A stretch of DNA of 64,000 bases from Hofstenia miamia (lineage: Eukaryota; Xenacoelomorpha; Acoela; Hofsteniidae): positions 238,666 to 302,665 of the forward strand of contig CABFPE010000344.1 in NCBI GenBank assembly GCA_900660155.1. The letters are read 5' to 3'. Under the pieces are notes generated by a model. The model was not told where the DNA came from, ran no database searches, and saw nothing but the letters and a program-made list of their open reading frames with translations. The number at the start of each line of letters is the position of its first letter. The stretch's first letter is position 1. Shown here in pieces: positions 54,201 through 64,000 of the stretch. Position numbers and translations under genes: made by a program.

Positions 54201-57200
54201 GAATTCACATGCTGTCAGTTAGCAGTTTGAAATATTGCCTATTAAAAGCTAAATTGACAAATGGGCCACCATAAATATAGAGTATATAAATATTTTAACT
54301 TTATAGAAAGCTAGGAAAATATAGAGTTCAGTTCGATTACACAGATAAATGCACTGGATCGCATGAAACGTGAACTTTTATCTCAGAGGATTTTATATGC
54401 AGGCGATTAATGAAAAATGTGGGCATATGGAGCTAAAGGCTGACACAGTTATTTCCACTAAGAAATGCGTGAAAATGAATTAAGACCTATACAAGTTAAG
54501 TTAGCACTTATTTGATAATATTAAAAACATTCCAAAGTCTAAATCCGACCTTGATTAGGTCACCTTGCGCAAAATGCATTAGCACTTAAGGCAAGAAGAA
54601 TTAAAAACAATTTATTCCATAACTGGAAAATTATAATCCGAAAGAACAATCTTCTTACTAAAATCCGGAATTAAAAACTCTAAAACAGGAAGAGTGATAC
54701 TTTTGCGATTCTGGATAAATGCTTACATATTGATGCAGTCGAGCATTGTGGGAAATCCACCGTGTTTTTACTAAAATTTCAAGCTTACAATCAAAAAAAT
54801 TCAGTTATTTTTTTAATTTGGAAGGGCAAAATTAAACAACTTGAAGCTATATGAAATTAAACTTAACCCTGAATATAACAGAAATTTTTTACAATCTGAT
54901 TGTTTCTTTCAAACTTTTTAAACCCTCATAACTCACAACTTAGAAATATATCTAAGTTATGAAATCACCACAAGATAAAGGACTGTCTTCTCTTTTAATA
55001 ACATTTTTGAATCGCGCATGATCGCCAAAATGATCTTAGTTAACCATATTACTTTTATGACCACACAAATAGCAAATATTCAACTTTATTCAAAGTAGAA
55101 TGTACAATTAACTGTGTGTTTTGTATGAACATAAGGTTTGCAGTTTGATTGTTTCTTTCAAACTTTTTAAACCCTCATAACTCACAACTTATAAATATAT
55201 CTAAGTTATGAAAGCACCCCAAGATAAAGGTTCTCTTTTTATAACATTTTTGAATCGCGCATGATCGCCAAAATGATCTTAGTTAACCATATTACTTTTA
55301 TGACCACACACTTAGAAAATATTCAACTTTATTCAAAGTAGAATGTACAATTAACTGTGTGTTTTGTATGAACATAAGGTTTGCAGTTTGATTGTTAGGG
55401 AAGAGATTTAGCAAGGTGCAAATTTTTGGGGAAAGTGTCACCTTTATTAAATTTAATGTAGTAAGATTAAGAAATATGGTGTTTAAAGTAGTTTAGGAAA
55501 TAAAACTTATTTACAATGATTAAGCGATTTATTAGAATGGTGAAATTGTGTAAAACACCCGTGTTGTTTCCCAAAATGAAGGAAAACACGCCTTTTTGCA
55601 ATAACCGTTTCATAATAAACTTCCCAATCCAATGGAAACAAATATGCGAGGGAATGTCAACGGTTGATTATATCAAACACATGCACATAACATTATTCAT
55701 TCTGTTTAAGCAACACGCGATTTTGAGAAATAAATCTGTCAAATAAACAGAGACAGAGTCCCTGTGATTAATAACGATCTCGAGCCATCCCATTGCTCTG
55801 GAACATGTTAAATACATAGTGAGACACTCATTTCTCATACAATACATACCAACATAATCCGGGGTGCCAATCAGTTCGCGCACGTCACCAGCAGAATCTA
55901 GCGATTTCGCGAGACCAAAATCCACAATCATGATATCACCAATCGGATATTTGGCGGACAGGAGGATGTTTTGAGGCTAAATGGAAAATTTTAAACAAAA
56001 TTATTACCGTAGACGTAAATTAGTTACACAATTGAAAGTATGAAAAGTTTGACAGTGGTGCAGATAGTCTTTTATCAATGCTTTGTGAAAAATTTTAAAC
56101 ATTGAAACTCTGAGAGTTTCTATATTAGCAACAAACGATTATCAGTTTTGAAAAACGCCACAAGTATACACTTTTACGCCTCGGCGATTGCTCGGCGGTT
56201 TCCAAAAATCGGTTGTGGGGTTTTGCTCCTCAAACCGCGACTTCGGTTTGGTTTTTAACGAACTACTATCAATATTAGAAAACTTTATATTCAAGAGAAA
56301 AGTATCTTTCTAAGGTACATTTTTCAAACGCCAAATTAAGTTGTTAATCAAGTAAATCAAAATTACGCATCAAATTGACAAGCAATTTAGTGCATCGTTT
56401 CTTCGAAAGAACACTATAGGTGAGTGATTCCAATGAGAAACGAAAACACGGTTTTCATTTTTTGCTCGGTTCGCATTCGGTTTGAGTGAAAACCGCGGTT
56501 TCGGTTTATTTTACCGTTATGCCACCTAGTCCTAATTTTGGCGCATTGCTGTCTATACCGATGGAATGCATTTACTCACCCTGTGCTGAATTTCAATTGA
56601 AAATGAATGTAGTGATTGGGTCATATAAAAATTAATTTCAAACGAATTGCCAGAATCTTAAAAATGGAGGAAGCACTGGATTAAGGCATCGAATTTAAAA
56701 AACAATTTCATGACATCATAAATCCGAAACACAAGAGATTTGTTGTAATTTATAGTGCATGAGAACTGTTTACTCACTGCTATGCCAAAAAATTGATTGT
56801 GATGAACGCAATTAGTAATGGCATGCGGCTAACGGGGTGATTAATTAGAAAATATGTGCAATATCTGCAATTGTATATTTGAGTTTATAACAAACTGCCA
56901 AAAACCTGATGTTGACTGCCAGTTGTAAAGACAAAGTAAAAGTTTGACAGATAGTACAAGCATAAACTAGCGAACATGAAAGTAGTGGAGGAATTGTTTA
57001 TGAAATATTGTTATTTCAGCCTGTGAATACATTGCCTCTCCCTTCAAATAAGCAGTCAGTAGGACGAATTCATAATAGTTAACATTCCTGAGGAAAGCGT
57101 GAATGAAAGAGGGAGATTATTGGTTCTAAATATAGTCAAGCACAACAGCCACTATTAACATGCATGTCACGTGAATTAGTAATATCTTTTGGATAAATAA

Positions 57201-59054
57201 CTTAATAGCACATAAATGCTTGGAATGTGCTTTGAAATGGCCTCCACCAGTTCAAAATTCGATTGCGATCAAGAATGGCCAAGTGCAACTATATCTTTAG
57301 CAATCTATAGTTTACGTTAGCATGTATACTAAGAATTACATGCCATGCAAATCCCAACTTAGCAAATTAGTGGGAAATAAGAAGTTAAAGATCCTGAACT
57401 CTGATACTGAACTTTAGCATCTACAAGTACAAACAAAAGATAGTTTCAGTACAAACTGTGGAACAATAGTGTGTTGAAAACATAAAATCACATACCAAAG
57501 AGCTCTTAACAAATATTGAATTACATTTAAAAATGAGGTTTCATAAAAAATCAGCGCATTGAATCAATTGAAAATCTGCCTAAATTTTTTTAGACACATA
57601 AAAATGAATGGCATCAGGAACTCTTAAGGCAGAGATGGATAACATATCTAGAAATTTCATAACAATCTGATGGTAATTAAATAAACTATATTTTTGGTAT
57701 TTCGGATATTTTTAAAAATCAAATATTTGGGAAAATTGTGTTTTATGAAACATTTTAATCCAAATAATTAAGATCTTTGCCATAACATTAGAGACAATTG
57801 TGTTTGCCCCCTGCATTTCGTTGACAGCTTCTAAAAATATTAAATGTTCTCTACAACCGAACAGCTACTGAATGTCGTTTGATAGATGGAAGGCGAATTT
57901 TAATGAAAAAGATTGTAAAGGATTGAAAGCGAAGGGAGGTAATTGATACTCATTTTACAGAAAAAAATTTACCCCATATATTTTGTTAAACATTATTCTA
58001 AATTTTGAGTAAAAAGAAAACGTCTTCGTTTGAATCTTCCGGTTAACCTTACTTTCCAATGTTTTCTTGTATTGACTATTCATAACAAATCAGATAAGTA
58101 TTAAGTAAACTGTAAAAGAAAAATATTTTCAAGAAGTCATTTTAATAATATTTACAGACGTCAAAACTAAACTTTGAACTGCGGTTTACTAAGTTCTTAG
58201 TAACAAAGCATAGTATAACTTCGTACTCTGAATGGACAATGTAATACCACACATCAAAATGAATTAAATACAATGAAGTGAAACAAAAATACGACTACGC
58301 ATAAAGATGCGGTTAATCACGTGCATGACGATTAATAACGTCACGGTAGTGAAATAGCCCATTACGAAAGACTTATTAAAAAGCAGTGGTGTATTTTATA
58401 TAGAAGTTTCTGATAAAACTGCTGCAAAAAAAGAATGTCTTTTATAAATTTAATGGGGATTCCATACAAAAAGGCAAATCGAGTAGCAGTCTAATTTCGT
58501 TCATTTTACCTAATCGTTCTTCTAGTTTGACTTGAGTTTAAACTTCGATAAGAATTTTTACAAAAATATAGAAATTTACTAATTAAATGGTCGTTCTTAA
58601 TCTTATTTTGACATAAAAATGAAATTCGCGTTACCCATGTCTAAACAAATTTTGCAATATGCTTGTGCCCACAAAACATTTTGACTTTATTAAATTACGC
58701 TTCCTACTGATAATATAATGAATACACCTCATTTAATTATCCAAAATAAACCAAAGGCAACAGTTGGATACACAAATGAAAAAACTGTTAGTAACAATGA
58801 ACAATTATAATTTACTCATTTGCATTGAATTATAACAAACCACTAAAAATAAATCTCATGGGAAATTGTTAGCTGCGGTCAACAACCGAAATGCTTTTAG
58901 TTATGGCAATGAAGAAACAGACGTAAATTATTCGTAATAAATCAAGTATAGCAATGGCTTAGTATTTATACAATTGACGTCGGCCTAAATATTTCAAAAT
59001 TCTCTTAACTAAAAATTAGATCACATTCTCCAGTCGCTTTAATGCAAATTTACT

Positions 59055-59108
<54 letters not shown>

Positions 59109-61526
59109 GGAATGCCTGAAAACTGTTTTTCGAGATATAATTCACAATTCAATATTTGCAACTGCTACTACTACCACGAAATTTACAAAAAGAGATTAAT
59201 AGAGATTACCCTCATCTGTGATTACTATAATTAAATATTTCAAGTGAAGAAAAACATGATACATTGTACCAAGGGACTCATTTCACATAAAAAGCATAAT
59301 TTTTTATGGAAATGATTATTCCAATAAAAAAATTAGTGAATACCTTTTTGGAGGCAGAAAAGTACAGAAATTTTACCACCAGAGATATTTGACAACCTTC
59401 AGACAGCAAATCCCGTTAGACAAGGCGCCTCAAATATGGGATATGACATAGGATGAGCTTGGAAAGAACTTTGTACAAGTCTACTGAAAGATTTAAACGT
59501 TCATTTTATTGGGTCGATCACACCACACATGTTCGATAAAAGAAACAAGAAAAGGGTGTTAAAGCGACATGCATCATTGAGGTGCAAAATATCTCCGTTT
59601 AAAGAAAGATTATTTTCGCTGCAGGACGAAACTGATATCAACCTTCAATGGTCCTCTCAAATTTTACACTATTTAAACAATATAAGAACAACAAAATCAG
59701 AAACAGACACATTTGCGTAAGTTCAAGATTTTTGAAAATGGAGAAAATATTTGTAAAGAATTGTAGTTTAATGAGACGGAATAATGTGTATATAGAAAAT
59801 ACGTTGGAAATGATATGTATATAATGAATGAAGCAGAAAGATAACAGTTAAAAGAGGCGCCAATACAAATAAACATTAAGAAATAACACCATAAGTGAGG
59901 CACTAAAGTTACGCCTTTAGATACATCCGACTAAACGACTATGAAACAGACAGTGCTAGAGATAAGCTGGCGGGGAAATATCCATGGACTGAAATAAATA
60001 ATTTAAATTCTATTAATCAATAATAGACCCACTATATTGGGAATGACTAATCTGCAATTTTTGCAAAATAATTTAACGTGTTGATAAGAAATAAATCCAG
60101 ATTAATTAAATTATTAGACATGAGAAAATTTTAAAGAATAATGTGATACTTCCGTGCGTCTGCAGATCATTGCAGATGTAGCAAAAGAAAGAAAGCTCCA
60201 GCAAATATGTATTAATAATCAAAATGTTCCAACAGAAAATGCCATTCATTCACTATGGTAATTATTTAATCATGTATTAATAGCTATGTTTTTTAGTAAA
60301 TGCCGGATAATAAAAAAAAACAAAATAGATTTTTGCCTGAAAACATGTGATCAATCCAAACTGACATCTAGTCTGTGAATTCTATTTCTGTACAACCTAC
60401 TCACTATAATTTTAGAACAATCAAGTAATAAAAATGATTTATATGATTGAAATTGTATTTATATAAACATTATTGATAATGGAAGAGAAAGGACAAAACT
60501 GTTTGGAAATATGGAAGCGGAAGAAAATGCATTTGTCAGTTATATTTCACAATTGTTGTGACCGATAAGCGGAGAAAGAGGAAATCAATAATTATTATAT
60601 AGTCCTTCAATAAAGCGAATGCACATGTTAAATTGTATTGACATCCGGTTAAAGCGAATTCCGTCCCAAAAATCACATTCCAGTGATAACAGTGGAGTGT
60701 TTTAAATTTATGGAATACCTGGTTGACTCTAATCAACAGTCAACCATGTGGTTGAAGCAAAAAAGATGTAAACAACCAATAATGTATATGATCAAGATAA
60801 AAGAGGTAAGACAAAGTTCAAAAGAGCTCAAAAGTTCGAAAATAGCCGAACTAGGAACTAATTAAGTACGCCTCTGCCTTTCAGCTATTTGTGACAAGTG
60901 ATGGAATCTCGAGTTGAAAGAAATCTTTAATGACATGTCAACACATTACGCAATAACAGAACATGATCACAACATTAACGGTCAAATGTATAAACAGCAT
61001 AATGAGAAACATCACATCTAGGCCAAACAAGTGGCTAACAAAAGACCCAGAAACAAATTTAATATATTTATATAAATCCAAAGTCAACTCTATTATTGAC
61101 ATTGAGATATATTAAGCAGTTTAATAACATGGCAAATTAATGTAAAAAATTATTCAAACAAAGATGCTGACAGTCTGAAATGAACTACTAAAATCCAAGT
61201 TTGAAGATTCTAAACTAAAGTAAAACTATATGCATATACGCATTAGAAAAGTTGACCTAAGGTAATTTAATTTCGACTAATATAAGATTAAAGCAAATAA
61301 GGAAACTCTCACTTTTGCTTTTGCAGGAGTAGTCTTGAAATTGCAAATATTGTTTAAGTGACAATAAACTATACGTACTTTAATATCTAAATGGGCTATG
61401 CAGTTGCAGTGCAAAAATCTAATGCCTTCTAAGACTTGATGCATGTAACGAATGACATCTGTCTCCGTGAAGCGCTCAAAACCAAAATCCCCGACGCAAT
61501 AAGGGAAAATTTCGCCACCGGAAGCA
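40487..61526 (-). CDS. STK17: DRAK/STK17-type serine/threonine kinase, 5' end missing
   Basis: Five minus-strand exons (61526-61379, 55976-55850, 51973-51925, 41212-41033, 40673-40487) join in phase to 229 residues. The order is GGEIFPYC, TETDVIRYMHQVLEGIRFLH, HLDIKPQN (catalytic loop), IMIVDFGLAKS (DFG), GDVRELIGTPDYVAPEI (activation segment and APE), AADVWSLGV, LSPFCGDTKESTFLN, KRLSIEECLEHDWF. This pattern, above all HLDIKPQN with the 'P.GD.MIVDFG' and 'ELIGTPDYVAPE' wording, matches death-associated-kinase-related STK17A/B. The tail is short and Ser-rich with DDGKEN, as in STK17. The glycine loop and the VAIK lysine are not found in the window. Confidence 0.88.
41033..41212 (-). CDS. STK17: STK17-like exon, subdomains IX-XI
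   Basis: 180 nt. Acceptor TTGTTTAG; the first G completes the tryptophan of ADVWS; ends phase 2 at TC|GTAAGT. Reads SLGVLSYVMITGLSPFCGDT and KESTFLNVTKVNYEF, then QAIDFIQKTLVLKPS. Confidence 0.92.
43911..44168 (-). pseudogene. 3' end of a second mariner-type element
   Basis: Minus strand, in two frames: SNALQGKSFENDDEINHSRL (a classic mariner C-terminal segment) and SKLAKKWHNLIDCNGGH before a stop at about 43980. It is followed by a terminal repeat starting TTGGTTGTTGAATAAGTTCT near 43911. The end sequence differs from that of the intact mariner at 1809, so it is a separate lineage. The 5' part is missing. Confidence 0.8.
46301..46436. mobile_element. Short MITE, copy B
   Basis: Inverted relative of 38824-38965; ends TAAGGCTATGTGATTGG and GTCTAACCGTAGCCTAA. 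Lies in the large STK17-like intron. Confidence 0.8.
46584..46923. mobile_element. hAT-type MITE (copy 2)
   Basis: 340 bp with a perfect 8-bp target duplication AATCACAC (46576-46583 and 46924-46931). The inverted ends are CAGACTTGTCAACGAGCC and the complement of CACACTTGTCAACGAGC. It is the reverse-orientation relative of 18130-18451; GCTCGGCTCG-like words are repeated near both ends. Confidence 0.9.
48308..48480 (+). pseudogene. hAT transposase dimerisation-domain fragment
   Basis: Reads LPKLARIATKVFLQHALSSK, then SERNFSVAGGIVTDKSGALD and PESVQKLVVLKK, the C-terminal hAT dimerisation domain (usual P.L..LA....S.P.SS..SER.FS..G......R..L.P..V..L..L). The upstream frame at 48069-48258 may be part of the same gene but shows no catalytic motif. 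It could be the fossil source of the hAT-type MITEs, but that is not shown. Confidence 0.85.
48743..49103. mobile_element. Short inverted-repeat element
   Basis: 361 bp between CTAGAGATGT and its reverse complement ACATCTCTAG. The inside is enriched in ACCGCG, CGGTA and ACGGT words. No clear target duplication. Similar GCGG-rich sequence occurs at about 20085-20205. Confidence 0.6.
51246..51379. other. Assembly gap after a TA tract
   Basis: 134 Ns following pure TA repeats. GGCCGG/CCGG-rich words lie on both sides (about 50375-50440 and 51383-51405), so an element with GC-rich ends may span the gap. Confidence 0.9.
51925..51973 (-). CDS. STK17: STK17-like 49-nt exon
   Basis: Acceptor GTTATTTTTAG, donor GTTTG|GTAAGT. 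Reads (A)PEILNYEPISLAADVW: the APE motif plus the start of subdomain IX. Phase 1 in, phase 2 out, fitting both neighbours exactly. Confidence 0.92.
54897..55388. repeat. 249-bp tandem duplication in an STK17-like intron
   Basis: 54897-55145 and 55146-55388 are near-identical direct copies (units of 249 and 243 bp, small indels). Both start TGATTGTTTCTTTCAAAC and contain GAATCGCGCATGATCGCC. A third partial start (TGATTGTTA) follows at 55389. Confidence 0.92.
55850..55976 (-). CDS. STK17: STK17-like exon with DFG motif
   Basis: 127 nt, phase 0 in and 1 out; acceptor TTCCATTTAG, donor GTTG|GTATGT. Reads PQNILLSAKYPIGDIMIVDF, GLAKSLDSAGDV, RELIGTPDYV. It contains the metal-binding aspartate of DFG and the activation-segment threonine of GTPDY. 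Confidence 0.95.
55977..61378 (-). other. 5.4-kb STK17-like intron
   Basis: AT-rich. A CGGTTT-rich repeat at about 56180-56510 (AAACCGCGACTTCGG on the left, AAAACCGCGGTTTCGG on the right) looks like a short transposon. A TA/GA microsatellite lies at 59057-59109. An open frame at 59529-59720 (plus strand, RHASLRCKISPFKERLFSLQ) looks somewhat codon-like but is unrecognised. Confidence 0.55.
59057..59109. repeat. (TA)n(GA)n microsatellite
   Basis: A pure TA run passes directly into a pure GA run and ends GGGAATG. Confidence 0.95.
61379..61526 (-). CDS. STK17: STK17-like exon with catalytic loop (first visible)
   Basis: 148 nt; acceptor TTACACTGCTTTAG, its first T completing a codon from an unseen exon; donor AAA|GTACGT, phase 0. 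Reads ASGGEIFPYCVGDFGFERFT, TETDVIRYMHQVLEGIRFLH and CNCIAHLDIK: kinase subdomains V-VIB, with the catalytic aspartate in HLD. Confidence 0.93.
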
Positions 61527-62687
61527 CTAAAGCAGTGTAAGTGTAGCTAAGTTATTTGCATATGTGTTTAACAAATAAAAGGAATTTCTATTTAAAACAA
61601 GTATGAATATAAAGGTATACGATATAAAATGCTAGCAATGGCTGGGAGAATTTAAAATGAGAAATTTTTTCAAAACGGTGCAAACAACTATTACATAGGG
61701 AAAATCTTTAGTACCTGATTGTACCCCAAACTCCCCCCCTTTACTAATCGTGAATCGGCTACTGAATTCTGTCTACAGAGATCTAAGTGTAGATAAATAA
61801 TACAAGATCTCTCTAATCAACAGAACGATTTTGTAGCCCACCGCAAATGCGTATTTGAAATATACAAAAAATATTTGTCCTTATAAACACATTTAGAATA
61901 ATGATTAAAAAGCTAGATTTCAATGAATATGTACAAGAAATACTTGCTTACATTCTAATGTTGTTTGTAAAGAGCTGAGAATTTCTACAGAAAGTGGTGC
62001 CAACACAAATGCAAACTAACAAAACTCTAAAAAAACACATGGCAGAAAATTTATTCCGGGAAAATCAGGATATTATTGGAATGATAAAACGTTCAACAAA
62101 TAAAAAGACTAAAATGGCACAAAAATATATCGATTGCATATACTTAACTCTCGGAATGCAAATTTACGAGAAAAATTACTAACTCAAAATAAACTTTGTA
62201 TTTGTATTACTTTACACAATAAAATAATTCCTTTTTTTAAGAGAAGCACATCCGAATAAATTAAAATAATTTTTGAAAATTAAATTCTAAGTATAGCCTG
62301 TAAGAGAGGCATTTTGATCAACAACCTGCATAATAAAAAAATTTCTTTGCAACCCACACACACAATAAATTAACCCTAGAGTTAGTCAATTTAATGAAAA
62401 AAATGTTTCATGTAACACTTGCTAGTAATTGGGTAGAGCTCATTAATCCATTAATTAAAGAGTCTTAGTGTATTAACAATCCAAAGTACAGTATAATCAC
62501 AAAACAAAATAACTAGTTTGTTTGAGACACTAAATGCCTTGGTTTTCCCTTAACACCTTACTATTGACTTAATTGTAATATGCTGTAAAAATGTCAATAC
62601 AATTTGAAAAAAATGAATTTTTCATGCCTATGCATACAATTCAAATGAAATTTGTTAATCAGCACATGAAGATTACTTTTTTTCTAG

Positions 62688-62850
62688 AGTGGTTGAGGCA
62701 ATATTAACAGATGATGAATCGGGAGTGGGCTTGTCAAGTGATGACATTCTCAAAAAAATTTTCGAAATATTAAACCGAATGATTTTTGGAAAAATTAGAT
62801 CTAACAGAAGGGAATTTTGCATTACCCAACTTTTTAGCAAGCAGATGAAG
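62688..62850 (+). CDS. Exon-like frame of unknown identity
   Basis: The acceptor is very good (TACTTTTTTTCTAG), 54 codons are open and a donor follows (AAG|GTGTGT). Reads VVEAILTDDESGVGLSSDD, then ILKKIFEILNRMIFGKIRSN and RREFCITQLFSKQMK. I do not recognise it. It lies on the strand opposite the kinase, just before the LINE at 63016, and could be a host exon of another gene or a chance frame. Another unassigned open frame, 61994-62182, lies upstream on the same strand. Confidence 0.35.
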
Positions 62851-63015
62851 GTGTGTTTCTCCCTCCATTGCAGCTTTACCTCAAAAAAAATGTTTTCACA
62901 TTCACATTGCAGAAACAGCTAATAGTGAGACTTGATGCAAAAAAGAACATTGATAAAATTCCTTTCTAACAATACAGAAAATTTGAGATAAAACCTTCTG
63001 AATAAAAAGTCTCGC

Positions 63016-64000
63016 TTGTCAAGGAAAAATAACGAGCAACGTTTGAAACAGATCAATGTGAAAATCCAGCAAATCATAGTTGAGAATATTCATAAAATGT
63101 CCGCTAAGAAAGGAAGTCGTGAATGGTGGAAACGTGCCAATTATGTTAGTGGACGGGTCAAATCTGCCAATCCTGTGATGTCATATACACCGGATGAATT
63201 GAACGAGAAGTTTGCCTCTATATCAAGAACTGATACTCCGTACTGCCGCGAAGTCAACACGGTTTTCAATGGGTCTGAGCTGTCCCTTCATCAGGTATAT
63301 TATGGCCTTTGTTCACTGAAGAAAACTGCCACTGGCTGCGATGACGTCCCTGCCTCTGTTTTNTACTGCCGCGAAGTCAACACGGTTTTCAATGGGTCTG
63401 AGCTGTCCCTTCATCAGGTATATTATGGCCTTTGTTCGCTGAAGAAAACTGCCACTGGCTGCGATGACGTCCCTGCCTCTGTTTTGAAGGATAATGCTCA
63501 CATCCTTGCCAATCCTGTTCACCACATATGTAATCTCAGACTCAGATCTGGTAAAGTCCCCCAGACATGGAAAGATGCTAATGTTATTCCAGTTCCCAAG
63601 AGCTCTTCGCCTTTGTTAAATGATTTTCAACCAATTTCTGTTACTCCAGTTCTCGCAAGGATGATGGAGCATTTGGTTTTCAAGAGCTTTGTCTTCGTAT
63701 TACTTCCATCTTGATTCCAATCAATATGGATTCAGACGAATGAGTTCAACAAGTGATGCCCTTATTCGAATGCAAAATCTCTGCCATCAGATGAAAAATC
63801 AAGGATATGGTTATGTCCGCATTCTTTCCTTTGACTTGTCTAAAGCGTTTGATCATGTTGAGCATTCCATGATCTTCGAGGAACTAGATCGTTATAATCT
63901 CGATTCTCACATAGTTTCATGGTACAAAGATTTTTTAACCAACAGACATCAGAGAGTCGTTGTTCAAAATGATGTTTCAGACTGGCAATTTATTAATCTC
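63016..64000 (+). pseudogene. LINE reverse transcriptase, cut by the window end
   Basis: Starts in the linker (SREWWKRANYVSGR), then DELNEKFASIS, KKTATGCDDVPASVLKDNA, VPQTWKDANVIPVPKSSSPL and FQPISVTPVLARMMEHLVFK. After a one-base shift at about 63690-63710 it continues with QYGFRRMSSTSDALIRMQNL and ILSFDLSKAFDHVEHSM, palm motif A. No endonuclease precedes it, so it is 5'-truncated or begins outside. Part of the linker (63241-63362) is repeated after an N at 63363-63485, an assembly duplication. Confidence 0.88.

Overview
The window is a piece of an AT-rich invertebrate animal genome. It has spliced protein genes with GT-AG introns, animal-type cilium and kinase genes, and a heavy load of DNA transposons, MITEs and non-LTR retrotransposons. 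I cannot name the phylum; a tunicate, a cnidarian or another AT-rich invertebrate would all fit. The assembly is a draft. There are two long N gaps at (TA)n tracts (about 11393-11570 and 51246-51379) and isolated single Ns that mark contig joins.

Layout. At 1-3140 a decayed LINE reverse transcriptase (minus strand) lies next to a complete, apparently intact mariner transposon (1809-3140). From 3377 to 22355, plus strand, 14 exons encode about 773 residues of a CCDC180-like coiled-coil protein (DUF4455 family). Reading phase is conserved across every junction. The 5' and 3' ends of the gene are not visible. Its introns hold a possible small nested gene (5298-5711), a stack of three transposons nested inside one another (17473-19632) and a Tc1-type transposon (20626-21914) whose transposase has a single frameshift.

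From about 24100 to 31840 is a repeat block. It contains an APE-type LINE on the plus strand, 3' ends of a restriction-like-endonuclease LINE on the minus strand, and LTR sequences. In 24184-29545 the assembly alternates pieces of two different sequences, each piece overlapping the previous piece of its own chain, with single Ns between. This is best read as a scaffolding artefact. From 31840 to 40486 is gene-poor sequence with small repeats: a tandem palindromic repeat, a Tc1 remnant, a piggyBac-type MITE and a short MITE.

From 61526 down to 40487, minus strand, five exons encode the kinase C-lobe and short tail of a DRAK/STK17-type serine/threonine kinase. The N-lobe exons are not found. 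Its large introns contain a mariner remnant, hAT pieces, MITEs and a 249-bp tandem duplication. The window ends in another LINE reverse transcriptase (63016-64000, plus strand) that contains a short contig-join duplication.

The two host genes are convergent and have no evident functional link: CCDC180 belongs to ciliary and flagellar coiled-coil proteins, STK17 to death-associated protein kinases. Most remaining structure is transposon biology.
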